Below are positions 7,025-15,224 of a stretch of 64,000 nt of DNA, in pieces (position 1 is the first letter of the stretch; each line of letters starts with the position of its first letter). Below the pieces are notes generated by a model. The model had not been told where the DNA came from, searched no databases, and saw only the letters and a program-made list of their open reading frames with translations. Where the stretch lies: NCBI RefSeq assembly GCF_002286775.1, contig NZ_NSGJ01000008.1, positions 62,001 to 126,000 of the forward strand, written 5' to 3'. The DNA is from Myroides sp. N17-2 (GTDB taxonomy: Bacteria > Bacteroidota > Bacteroidia > Flavobacteriales > Flavobacteriaceae). The position numbers and the translations under genes are program-made.

Positions 7025-10000
7025 ATGAATTTAATTCGTTTTGCCCTGCGCAAGCCGATATCTATTATGGTATTGGTAATAGGATTGTTGTTCTTCGGAA
7101 TAAAGTCTTCTAAAGAGATTCCAGTAGATATACTTCCTGAAATGAACTTACCAGTGGTTTACATTGCCCACTCATTTAATGGGTATACACCACAGCAAAT
7201 GGAAGGTTATTTCACGAAGATGTATGTGAATATGATGCTTTTTGCCAATGGTATTAAGAGTATCGATACCAAGAATACACAAGGGTTGACCCTGATGAAA
7301 ATAGAGTTTTACGAAGGGACAGATATGGGAGAGGCTATTGCGTCTATCTCTGCACTGTCTAACCGTTCGGTAATCTTCTTGCCACCAGGAGCACCGCCAC
7401 CATTCATTATCCGTTTTGATGCTTCTTCTCAACCTGTTGGGCAGTTAGTATTCCGTTCAGAAACGAAGACGAATAATGAGCTTCAAGATATTGCCAACTT
7501 TGCTGCACGTCCTTTCTTGATTAAGATTCCTGGACTGACTACAGCACCGCCATTTGGAGGGTCGCCTCGTACGATAGAGATTAATATCGACCCAAATAAA
7601 CTACGCACACACCACATCAGCCCAGAGCAAGTGGTAGAAGCAATTAGTAGACAGAACGTAACAATGCCTTCTGGTAACGTATATGTTGGAGACAAAAACT
7701 ATTTAACTCCTACTAATAATACGCTTAAGACAGTAGCGGAGTTTGGAGATATTCCTTTGTTTAAAGGACAAGTAGATAACGTGTTTATTCGTGATGTTGC
7801 AACGGTAAAAGACGGTGCGGATATCACTACAGGATACGCTTTAGTAGATGGAAAACGATCTGTATATATCAACATTGCTAAATCTGGTAAAGCATCTACA
7901 TATGATGTAGTAGAGAAGTTAAAAGAGTCATTGCCAATGATTCAGAATAACTTACCTGATGATGTGAAAATCTCTTATGAGTTTGACCAATCAGTGAATG
8001 TTATTAATGCGGTAAAGAGTTTAATCGTAGAGGGGATATTAGGAGCATTATTGACAGGGTTAATGGTTATGCTGTTCTTAAGAGATCCACGAGGCGCCTT
8101 AATCGTGATTATGACTATTCCGATTGCTATTATTTCGGCAGTATTGTTCTTAAAGATGTTTGGTCAGACGATTAATATTATGACTTTATCTGGGTTGGCC
8201 TTAGCGATAGGGATCTTGGTAGATGAGAGTACCGTAACCATAGAGAATATACATCAGCACTTTGCCCTCGGCAAGAATAAGGCACAGGCGATATGGGATG
8301 CGTGTAAGGAGATTGCATTCCCTAAGCTGTTAATCTTATTTAGCATCTTGGCGGTATTTGCACCAGCCTTTATGATGACGGGTATTCCTGGAGCATTATT
8401 TATGCCATTGGCGATGTCTATTGGATTTGCGATGACAGTATCCTTCTTATTATCTCAGACTTTCGTGCCGATTATGGCTAACTGGCTGATGAAGTATGAT
8501 CCATCTAAGCACGCTATTCCAGACGAAGCGAAAGGATTTGATAAGTTTAAGAATAGAGTAGTGGCAGGTATCGAGAAAGTGATGCCAATGAAGAAGATGA
8601 TTGTTGTAGGATCTATTGTATTAGCATTCTTATCAGTGGCATTTATGTACCAAAATATCGGTAAAGACGTATTGCCAACAGTGAACTCAAGCCAAGTACA
8701 ATTGCGTATTACAGCACCTGAAGGAACGCGTATCGAGCATACGGAAATGAAAGTGAAAAAACTGTTGACAGAGTTAGAAGACTTGTTCGGAAAAGAGAAG
8801 ATAGCGATATCATCAGCTTTCGTAGGACAGCACCCTTCATCGTTTGCGGTAAGCCCTATTTACTTATATAATGCAGGACCTCACGAAGCTTCTATGCAGA
8901 TAGCATTTAAAGATTTTGGTGGGAATACAGATGAATTAAAAGATCAAATACGCGAGCGTATTAAAGAGAAAATGCCAGAGCTAAAACTGACATTCGAACC
9001 GATCGAATTAACAGAGAAGATCTTGAGTCAAGGTACGAATACGCCTATCGAGATTAGAATATCTGGTATGATGCGTAAGATGAATATGATGACTGCTAAT
9101 AAGTTGTTAGCGAAGTTAAATGAGATAGACTATATGCGTGATCAGAAGATGCCTATCTCTATGAACTATCCATCATACGAAATCAATATAGATAGAGTAC
9201 GTGCAGCACAGCTTGGCTTAGACGCTATGGACATCGCCAAATCATTAGTAGCTACTACAGCTTCGTCTCGTTATACGAATCGTAATATGTGGGTAGGTGG
9301 TATGATGGGTATCGCGTATGATGTACAAGTACAGATGCCACAAAATCAATTAAACAGCAAGCAGGAATTAGAGAATATTCCGTTGAGTAAGAACTCAGAT
9401 AGACCTGTGTTAAGTGACGTGGCTACTGTAACAGAGGGCAAAGTACTTGCAGAAAGTTACAATGAGGGAACGATGGGATACATTACTGTGATCGCCAATG
9501 TGCATAAAACAGACTTAAATAGAGCAAAAGAAGATGTAGAGAAGGCGATAGCTGAGTTAGGTGAATTGCCAAAAGGAGTAAACGTACAGTTAATGGGTAT
9601 GGCTCCAGTGTTAGATGATACGATGAATAGCTTGGCAAGTGGATTGTTAATCGCTATTGTAGTAATCTTCTTAATGCTTACAGCTAACTTCCAGTCATTT
9701 AAAGTGTCGTTTGTGATTTTGACTACAGTGCCATTCGTTATGTTGGGGTCTTTATTATTACTGAAAGCAACGGGATCTACTGTCAATCTACAGTCTTATA
9801 TGGGAATCATTATGTCAGTCGGGGTGTCTATTGCCAATGCCGTATTGTTGATTAACAATGCGGAGACATTGAGAAAAACAGGATGGACAGCAACAGCTGC
9901 GGCTATAGAAGCAACAAAACTTCGTATTAGACCAATTGCGATGACAACGATAGCAATGATAGCAGGTATGTTACCAATGGCGATAGGACACGGAGAAGGA

Positions 10001-10183
10001 AGTGAGCAGGTAGCACCACTGGGAAGAGCAGTTATCGGAGGGTTATTAGCCTCTACTGTATCTGTATTAATCATCTTGCCGATGGTATTTGCTTGGGTAA
10101 TGAATAAAGTGGATAGAACATCTCCATCATTAGACCCAGAAGACGAAGAAAGTACTCATTATTCACCTATTGAAAATAAATAA
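7025..10183 (+). CDS. RND efflux pump inner membrane permease
   Basis: A 1052-residue AcrB/CusA-superfamily proton-driven transporter, full length. It shows the N-terminal membrane segment, two large periplasmic loops and the central membrane block, including a G-I-L-V-D-E-S-T-V-T-I-E-N-I segment near residue 400 that matches the family's TM4 charged motif. A second membrane block lies at about 870-1030. The start I-R-F-A-L-R-K-P-I is typical. The motif is not clearly of the heavy-metal (D-A-A-V) or drug (D-D-A-I) type, so the substrate is uncertain. Neighbours with His/Cys-rich and HMA-type domains point to a metal. It lies between the TolC and adaptor genes in one operon. Confidence 0.93.
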   Translation: MNLIRFALRKPISIMVLVIGLLFFGIKSSKEIPVDILPEMNLPVVYIAHSFNGYTPQQMEGYFTKMYVNMMLFANGIKSIDTKNTQGLTLMKIEFYEGTDMGEAIASISALSNRSVIFLPPGAPPPFIIRFDASSQPVGQLVFRSETKTNNELQDIANFAARPFLIKIPGLTTAPPFGGSPRTIEINIDPNKLRTHHISPEQVVEAISRQNVTMPSGNVYVGDKNYLTPTNNTLKTVAEFGDIPLFKGQVDNVFIRDVATVKDGADITTGYALVDGKRSVYINIAKSGKASTYDVVEKLKESLPMIQNNLPDDVKISYEFDQSVNVINAVKSLIVEGILGALLTGLMVMLFLRDPRGALIVIMTIPIAIISAVLFLKMFGQTINIMTLSGLALAIGILVDESTVTIENIHQHFALGKNKAQAIWDACKEIAFPKLLILFSILAVFAPAFMMTGIPGALFMPLAMSIGFAMTVSFLLSQTFVPIMANWLMKYDPSKHAIPDEAKGFDKFKNRVVAGIEKVMPMKKMIVVGSIVLAFLSVAFMYQNIGKDVLPTVNSSQVQLRITAPEGTRIEHTEMKVKKLLTELEDLFGKEKIAISSAFVGQHPSSFAVSPIYLYNAGPHEASMQIAFKDFGGNTDELKDQIRERIKEKMPELKLTFEPIELTEKILSQGTNTPIEIRISGMMRKMNMMTANKLLAKLNEIDYMRDQKMPISMNYPSYEINIDRVRAAQLGLDAMDIAKSLVATTASSRYTNRNMWVGGMMGIAYDVQVQMPQNQLNSKQELENIPLSKNSDRPVLSDVATVTEGKVLAESYNEGTMGYITVIANVHKTDLNRAKEDVEKAIAELGELPKGVNVQLMGMAPVLDDTMNSLASGLLIAIVVIFLMLTANFQSFKVSFVILTTVPFVMLGSLLLLKATGSTVNLQSYMGIIMSVGVSIANAVLLINNAETLRKTGWTATAAAIEATKLRIRPIAMTTIAMIAGMLPMAIGHGEGSEQVAPLGRAVIGGLLASTVSVLIILPMVFAWVMNKVDRTSPSLDPEDEESTHYSPIENK

Positions 10184-10187
10184 GAAA

Positions 10188-11279
10188 ATGAAAAGATTAT
10201 ATATAGCACTTGTTAGCCTTGTTGTATTTACGGCGTGTGCAGATAAGAAGACTCCTGAAGTAAAAGACGCAAAAGATGAAAAGGGAGGAATGAATATGAC
10301 GATGAATAAAATGGAAACAGTAGCGATAGAGAAGATGAATCCTGCTGTTCCCTTACAACTGCCTGGTGAGTTAAGAGCAGACCAGCGTACAGAGATCTTT
10401 GCTAAAGTGAACAGTTATGTGACTGACCTAAAAGTAGACATCGGGAGTACAGTAAAGAAAGGGCAGGTAATGATGATACTTGACGCTCCTGAGATACAAG
10501 CACAGGTAGCAAATGCACAGTCTAAGTGGAAAGGGCAAGAGGCAATCTATATTGCGACTAAAGCAACGTATGACAGAACATTAAAAGCAAATCAGACGGA
10601 GGGAGCGATAGCCCCTGATTATTTAGAGCAAGTAACTGCTAAGATGTTAGCTGATAAAGCACAATTAGCTGCAGCTAAATCAGCGTATGAAGAGATGAGA
10701 AATATCGATCAGTACTTAGTGATTAGAGCGCCATTTGATGGGGTAGTTACAGATAGACAGGTAGATAAAGGAGCTTATGTAGGGCCGATGAGTAAGTTGC
10801 CACTTCTTATAGTAGAGGATACAGGTAAGTTGCGTTTAAACTTATCTATTTCGGAGGCTAATACACCTTATGTAAAAGAAGGAGATACCGTGAAGTTTAA
10901 AGTGCGTACACTACCGCAAAAAGAGTTTACAGGTGTGGTAACACGTAAGGCAGGAAGTTTAGACTTAAAGTTGCGTTCTGAGCAGATCCAAGCTGATATC
11001 AGTAATGGTGAGCATTTACTTAAACCGAATATGATAGCTGATGCTACTGTAAACTTAAAAAGTACTGAGCCTACGTTCTTTGTTCCTAAGTCAGCCTTAG
11101 TAGATAGCAATCTTGGAATGTATATAATAGAAGTAAAGAATGGTACAGCTTACCATATAAAAGTTGCTAAAGGACGTGTAAACGGAATGATGATAGAGGT
11201 ATTTGGTGATATAACACCAGGTGCTAAAATCTTAAAGATGGCAACAGAAGAAATAATGAATGAACAAAAATTAATGTAA
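10188..11279 (+). CDS. RND efflux periplasmic adaptor lipoprotein
   Basis: A membrane fusion protein of the HlyD/AcrA type. I place the start at ATG 10188 rather than 10170, because the product then begins M-K-R-L-Y with a standard lipoprotein signal and lipobox F-T-A-C (Cys17), and it no longer overlaps the permease stop at 10181-10183. Lipoyl/hairpin regions lie at about 60-190 (V-T-D-L-K-V-D-I-G-S-T-V-K-K-G), with a beta-barrel domain at about 200-280. A Met-rich stretch after the signal (M-N-M-T-M-N-K-M) recalls copper/silver adaptors of the CusB type. It links the permease to the TolC channel. Confidence 0.92.
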   Translation: MKRLYIALVSLVVFTACADKKTPEVKDAKDEKGGMNMTMNKMETVAIEKMNPAVPLQLPGELRADQRTEIFAKVNSYVTDLKVDIGSTVKKGQVMMILDAPEIQAQVANAQSKWKGQEAIYIATKATYDRTLKANQTEGAIAPDYLEQVTAKMLADKAQLAAAKSAYEEMRNIDQYLVIRAPFDGVVTDRQVDKGAYVGPMSKLPLLIVEDTGKLRLNLSISEANTPYVKEGDTVKFKVRTLPQKEFTGVVTRKAGSLDLKLRSEQIQADISNGEHLLKPNMIADATVNLKSTEPTFFVPKSALVDSNLGMYIIEVKNGTAYHIKVAKGRVNGMMIEVFGDITPGAKILKMATEEIMNEQKLM

Positions 11280-11284
11280 TAAAA

Positions 11285-11782
11285 ATGATGATTATGAGAA
11301 CATTTGCAATTAGAAGTTTAGCAGTAGTAGGATTAAGTTTACTTACTATCGCTTGTGGAGAGAAAAAAGAAGCTGTAGTAGAAGCAGCTCCTGCACAAGA
11401 AAATCATGCGGATCACGCAAACCACGAGATGCATTCAATGCATAAAAACGAAGAACCTGCTGGAGCGATGGCTTCAAATGGTCAGTTTAAAAAAGGTGAT
11501 GCTGTACCAAGTGATTTAGTGTGTATGGTAAATGATGCTTACATGGGGAACAAACAATTAGAGGTAGAGCACGAAGGAAAAATGTACTACGGATGTTGTG
11601 AAATGTGTAAAACAAGAATTCCACAGGATGCAACTGTACGTGCAGCTGTAGATCCTTATTCATTAAAATCAGTGGATAAAGCAGAGGCTTACATCGTTAT
11701 AATCGGTAACAATGGAGAAGTAGCTTACTTCGAAAATGAAGATAACTACAAGAAATTTGTAGCTGAAGGTAAACTAGGTTAA
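11285..11782 (+). CDS. His/Cys-rich lipoprotein with a metal-binding C-terminal domain
   Basis: A 165-residue lipoprotein. Signal and lipobox T-I-A-C (Cys24) are followed by a His-rich linker (His at 41, 44, 47, 50 and 53). The C-terminal domain has D-L-V-C at 77-80 and Y-Y-G-C-C-E-M-C at 101-108, the layout of YHS/TRASH-like metal-binding domains. ATGs also occur at 11288 and 11294; the third gives the best signal peptide. It lies five bases after the adaptor gene and is therefore last in the efflux operon. A role as a periplasmic metal carrier or sensor for the pump is inferred. Element R3 and a hairpin follow. Confidence 0.8.
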   Translation: MMIMRTFAIRSLAVVGLSLLTIACGEKKEAVVEAAPAQENHADHANHEMHSMHKNEEPAGAMASNGQFKKGDAVPSDLVCMVNDAYMGNKQLEVEHEGKMYYGCCEMCKTRIPQDATVRAAVDPYSLKSVDKAEAYIVIIGNNGEVAYFENEDNYKKFVAEGKLG

Positions 11783-11791
11783 TAATCATAC

Positions 11792-11941
11792 CTTAAATCT
11801 GCAGCCACCATTTACTGCGAATAAATTCTACTTTACATAGCGTCAATTAGCTCTAAAACCACACTACAGTGTGCTTTGACCACTAATTTTGCTCTGTTTT
11901 GTATAATTCATTCTCGTTTAAATGTTATCTGCAGAGTTAAG
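11792..11941 (+). repeat. Dispersed element R3
   Basis: A 150-bp element with complementary ends CTTAAATCTGCAG (11792-11804) and CTGCAGAGTTAAG (11929-11941; one mismatch). The interior has the family blocks TACTGCGAATAAATTCTACT, TTAGCTCTAAAACCACACT, a small CACACT-ACAGTGTG hairpin and TTTTGTATAATTCATTCTCG. About 85-90 percent of its bases match elements R4 and R7 by eye. It begins 10 bases after the stop of the lipoprotein gene. Confidence 0.9.
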
Positions 11942-11956
11942 ATAATAGAATAAAAT

Positions 11957-11987
11957 AGGAGTGTCGATTATATCTCGGCACTCCTTT
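11957..11987 (+). terminator. Terminator-like hairpin at the end of the efflux operon
   Basis: AGGAGTGTCGA pairs with TCTCGGCACTCCT across a short AT-rich loop, followed by TTTAAAT. The U-run is weak, so some read-through into the regulator gene at 12003 is possible. Confidence 0.6.
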
Positions 11988-11992
11988 AAATA

Positions 11993-12002
11993 AGGAGGAG
12001 AT
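11993..12002 (+). promoter_or_regulatory. Strong AGGAGG ribosome binding site
   Basis: AGGAGG at 11993-11998 lies four bases before the ATG at 12003. A near-perfect Shine-Dalgarno sequence is uncommon in this window, where most leaders are AT-rich. It fixes the start of the HMA-AraC gene. Confidence 0.6.
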
Positions 12003-12578
12003 ATGGAGTATTCAGTTATTTTACACATTAAAAATATGGTTTGCTATCGATGTGTTTTAGTCGTAGAGCAAGAACTTAAAAAGTTAGGAATACTAGAAGC
12101 TAAGGTACAGTTAGGTAAAGTAGCACTTATGCACAGTTTAAGTGAACAGACACATAAAGGCTTTGAGGAAAGGTTACAATCTTTAGGTTTTGAGTTGTTA
12201 GTTGAGAAGCAAGAGATCGTTATAGAAAGTATTAAACAGTTGATTCTTGATATTGTTCAGAAGGACAGTAGATTGGCTACTAAATTATCTTATTTGATAT
12301 CAGAGAATCTAGCGATAGATTATAGTTACGCAAGTAAGATGTTTTCGGAGCGTGAGTCTATTACGATAGAGAAGTTTTATATCTATCAGCGTATTGAGCG
12401 TGTGAAGGAGTATATATCATATGGTGAAATGACTTTATTAGAGATTGCCAATAAAATGTATTACAACGATTTAAGCCATTTAAGCAAACAGTTTAAAAGT
12501 GTAATGGGAGTATCTCCATCTCAATATAAGAAGGAACAGAATTATAATAGGAATTATATTGATAAGATAATTACTTAA
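12003..12578 (+). CDS. AraC-family regulator with an N-terminal HMA-like metal-binding domain
   Basis: A 191-residue protein in two parts. Residues 3-70 look like a heavy-metal-associated (ferredoxin-like) domain with M-V-C-Y-R-C at 12-17, although the usual G-M-x-C-x-x-C is altered. Residues 80-185 form an AraC-type double helix-turn-helix ending in M-G-V-S-P-S-Q-Y-K. Single-chain HMA-AraC proteins of about 190 residues recur beside copper and other metal efflux genes in Bacteroidota. A direct metal-responsive control of the pump is the natural inference. The TAA stop overlaps the first bases of element R4. Confidence 0.87.
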   Translation: MEYSVILHIKNMVCYRCVLVVEQELKKLGILEAKVQLGKVALMHSLSEQTHKGFEERLQSLGFELLVEKQEIVIESIKQLILDIVQKDSRLATKLSYLISENLAIDYSYASKMFSERESITIEKFYIYQRIERVKEYISYGEMTLLEIANKMYYNDLSHLSKQFKSVMGVSPSQYKKEQNYNRNYIDKIIT

Positions 12579-12723
12579 ATCCGCAACTACCGTTTACTAC
12601 GAATAAATTCTACTTCACATAGTATCAATTAGCTCTAAAACCACACTACAGTGTACTTTACTCACTAATTTCACTCTGTTTTGTATAATTCATTCTCGTT
12701 TAAACGTTATCAGCGAATTTAAG
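12574..12723 (+). repeat. Dispersed element R4, overlapping a stop codon
   Basis: A 150-bp copy closely matching R3 and R7. Its left arm CTTAAATCCGC begins at 12574, so the TAA stop of the AraC gene (12576-12578) is inside the element. The right arm is GCGAATTTAAG (12713-12723). At arm position 9, R7 has T paired with A where R4 has C paired with G, a compensating change that keeps the pairing. Confidence 0.9.
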
Positions 12724-12744
12724 ATAATTACTTAGTTTGATGCG

Positions 12745-12775
12745 CTATGCAGGTGAGAGTGCATAGTATTTTTTT
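12745..12775 (+). terminator. Terminator after element R4
   Basis: CTATGCA and TGCATAG pair around an 8-base loop, followed by TATTTTTTT. It ends the transcript of the HMA-AraC gene after element R4. Confidence 0.75.
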
Positions 12776-12786
12776 ATTTGTACTTG

Positions 12787-12822
12787 AAAAGAGGACGTCG
12801 GGAGATGATCCTCTTTTTTTTT
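12787..12822 (+). terminator. Second terminator in tandem
   Basis: AAAAGAGGA and TCCTCTTTT pair around a 13-base loop, with a long T-run after. It backs up the hairpin 20 bases earlier. Confidence 0.6.
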
Positions 12823-13846
12823 GGTTTAAGTCAAAGTGCAGTAAGCAAAATAGCTTCTGCTATTAGGTATTCACAATTCTATATTTAAGAATAGGTGTAT
12901 TATAAAAAGATATTGTTTAGAGTAAGTTAATTAGAATGAGATTAATGGCTGAGTATTATATGATTGAGAGTTGAGATATATTCACTGACAATTATTTACA
13001 ATATGGACTTGTTTTGCAAATAAAAGAGTTGATAAGTCATTTTATAGAGAGATATAGATGAAATAGTAGAAAATGGGGATTGCAAAATGAATAAGGAATT
13101 AGCATTTAGTGAATTAGTCACTAAACGAGAATATATATACTGAAATAAAAGTTATAAATGTGATATTCACATTAGGTGATTAAATATTGTAAAAAGCAAG
13201 TTTGTATGTGTTTTATTTCAATATTCAAACTATTTTTCTATTGAGTAGAATACGTTAATTAATGAAATTTTATAGCATAAAAAATTACTGTAAGTGGTTT
13301 TTGTTGAAAAAATATACACGATGTATGGTGTATTGATGAATATTTTATGTTTGTATAAAGAAAATTATATTCAAACAAAAACAGCTTTTGGTTCCCTTAA
13401 GTGCGTTGAAGAATTACTTTTTAATTGCAACAACCAACAGAGTTAACTCCTCTAAATAAGATTATAAGAGAGATGAGTTGAAATTATTAGTTTTAATAGA
13501 ATACTATTTATTAGAGTTATTGTTCCTAGTTATTATAGTGTAGTAGAAAATAGAAGTGATAATAAAGGAGTACTTGTAACCTTATTATTTGTGAATTTAT
13601 AATAAGAATTAATTCACTTGAAAGCATTTGTTAGTAGTGAATTATTTGATTAGTGAAAATATGTATTTTATTTCGTGTAAAATGTAATTTGCTGATTTAA
13701 AATTATTTATAGTTGTTTTTTGTTTTGGTTTATTGCATTTAATTTATTTTTTTTCGTTGTTTTTGTTTTTGGCACAGTAATTGGTTTATTGTCAATGTGC
13801 GATTATCGTAGGGAAAAAAGTTAGTGAATTAATAAATTGTGAAAGT
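12823..13846. other. AT-rich gene-free region of about 1 kb
   Basis: No open frame over 60 codons and no recognisable RNA gene. It contains a perfect inverted repeat (13105-13125) inside a tiny 18-codon frame starting at 13087, and several T- and A-runs. The low complexity and position before a repressor gene suggest decayed or horizontally acquired DNA with regulatory sites, but I see no clear gene remnant. Confidence 0.5.
13105..13125. promoter_or_regulatory. Perfect inverted repeat, operator-like
   Basis: TTTAGTGA and TCACTAAA are separated by ATTAG. The dyad is typical in size for a repressor operator. It lies about 720 bases upstream of the CI-like repressor gene, so a link is only a guess. 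Confidence 0.35.
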
Positions 13847-14479
13847 ATGAAAAGTAGTGAAAGTGTTATCAAGAAATTAAAACAGTTATTAGGAATTAAA
13901 ACCGATTTGGAATTAGCTAATATATTAGAAGTAAAACCAAATACTGTTTCATCATGGAAGTCTAGAGAAACGTTACAATATGAAAAGATTATGAACTTGT
14001 GTAAAGAACACAAAATAGATTTGAATGAATTGTTTTTCTCTAATACACATAAAGTATTTAATACGGATTTGCAAAAAAGAAAGGTCAAAATGATTTCGGT
14101 AGATCACCACTTTGAGTATTTCTTAAATCCTGAAAGAACATGGGCTACATCACCAAGTTTTGTATTCCCAACAGAAGAAGAAGTAGATACAGCATTCCAA
14201 ATTTCGGCTGAAAATATGTATCCGACAGTGAAAGTATCATCATATGTACTAACGAAAAGAATAGAGCTAGAAGATATAAAACCATGGGGTATATATGTAG
14301 TCGTAATCGAAGGTAAAGGAGTACTTTGCTACAGATTTAAACGTTATACAGAGAATGGAGAGTTATCATTTATTAGTGATAATGAGACATACGATAATTT
14401 AGTAGTAAGACCTCAAGATGTCAGAGAGATATTCTGTGTACGTGGTGCATTCTTAGGTAATTTAAAGAATTTAGCGTAA
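13847..14479 (+). CDS. CI-like repressor with helix-turn-helix and a degenerate S24-type domain
   Basis: I place the start at ATG 13847. An upstream TTG at 13781 is in frame but adds residues that do not fit the domain. The 210-residue product has a phage-CI-type helix-turn-helix at residues 5-65 (L-A-N-I-L-E-V-K-P-N-T-V-S-S-W-K). A C-terminal half follows with the S24/LexA fold pattern. The nucleophile position that normally reads G-D-S-M reads A-E-N-M, and the lysine strand reads C-Y-R-F-K. Self-cleavage is therefore probably lost. No phage genes are adjacent, so it may be a domesticated regulator. A terminator follows at 14500. Confidence 0.82.
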   Translation: MKSSESVIKKLKQLLGIKTDLELANILEVKPNTVSSWKSRETLQYEKIMNLCKEHKIDLNELFFSNTHKVFNTDLQKRKVKMISVDHHFEYFLNPERTWATSPSFVFPTEEEVDTAFQISAENMYPTVKVSSYVLTKRIELEDIKPWGIYVVVIEGKGVLCYRFKRYTENGELSFISDNETYDNLVVRPQDVREIFCVRGAFLGNLKNLA

Positions 14480-14499
14480 CTTTTATAGTTGATTATAAA

Positions 14500-14532
14500 G
14501 AAGGGTTTTCACTATGTGGAAGCCCTTTTTTA
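14500..14532 (+). terminator. Terminator of the CI-like repressor gene
   Basis: AAGGGTTTTCAC pairs with GTGGAAGCCCTT (with G-T pairs) around a TAT loop, followed by a T-run. Confidence 0.8.
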
Positions 14533-14654
14533 GTATGTTAACTTTTTGATATCATCTTTATTAACTAAGGATATATTAAGTCTGCAATCTAAAGGAGGTT
14601 AGTAATTAAGGCATTAATTGATAACAAAATATAGGGTGTAGTAAAAATAGTTTG

Positions 14655-14868
14655 TTTTTATTGTGTATATTTGCAAAGCATTGAATATGAGTATTTAATA
14701 GTTTTTTCAGACCATTCTTCTAGGTCAATATTAAAAATAATCAAATCATACATTAATAGGATAATCTAGACACATTTTATGCTGTTTTGGTTCGGGTGAG
14801 TCCATAGTGAGTCCATAATGAGTCCATAGTGACTCCATTAAAAAGGCTGTTTTAATGGAGTCACTATG
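14655..14868 (+). repeat. Element I, full copy A: conserved flank, 11-bp repeats and 19-bp-arm hairpin
   Basis: From left to right: block 1 (TATTGTGTATATTTGCAAA within 14655-14680), block 2 (CAGACC...TTCTAGGTCA, 14702-14727), then 11-bp units at 14796, 14807 and 14818 (GTGAGTCCATA type) and a fourth at 14829. The last unit is the left half of a hairpin with perfect 19-bp arms (14825-14843 and 14850-14868) and loop AGGCTG. The same order and nearly the same sequence occur inverted at 40186-40410. TATATTTG at 14666-14673 matches the Bacteroidota minus-7 box, so the element could be transcribed rightwards. No coding frame is seen. Confidence 0.85.
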
Positions 14869-15224
14869 CTCTCACAATGCTGTCAGTATACATTCATAAG
14901 AAAGGAGATAGGAACAACTCTAAAAGATGCTATTAATAAGGTGGTTTTGGATTTGGATAGGGTAGAATGGCTATAATCCTGATGAGATAGGATCAAATGA
15001 TTTTTAAAGAAAAAGAATCATCTTAATGATGATACAAAGATACAAATTTAAATGTAATAGATTGGTAAAGAGTGTTTTTTACTTAAAAGAGGTGTTTAAG
15101 TGGGGTAGATAGAAGGAATTATATTTACATTCAGATTGTTGAATTTTATTAGGGAATTGCCTTGTATTTGTTTAGAATGTTCTAAATTTGAAGTGATATT
15201 TTGAATAATAAAAGAGATTAAGAT
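14869..15224. other. Intergenic region upstream of pepD
   Basis: This stretch of about 350 bases between element I copy A and pepD contains no gene that I can see. It must include the pepD promoter, but I find no convincing box. Confidence 0.4.

Noticed and set aside
7172..7695. Antisense frames inside the start of the RND permease gene
   Set aside because: They lie opposite conserved periplasmic-domain codons, have no leader sequence and no known motif.
9457..10074. Two long antisense open frames (109 and 92 codons) inside the RND permease gene
   Set aside because: They are shadows of the coding strand in membrane regions, with no start context and Ile/Ala/Thr-rich junk composition. The permease frame is continuous and has all motifs.
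13087..13143. 18-codon open frame with an internal palindrome
   Set aside because: Too short and without a ribosome site or homologue; the palindrome alone was kept as a possible operator.
13781..13846. Longer N-terminus of the CI-like repressor from a TTG at 13781
   Set aside because: The extra 22 residues include a Cys-rich start that does not fit the domain, and an ATG at 13847 begins exactly before the helix-turn-helix.
14796..14868. CRISPR-like array of short repeats
   Set aside because: The 11-bp units are directly adjacent without spacers, far too short for CRISPR repeats, and no cas genes are present. Described as element I instead.
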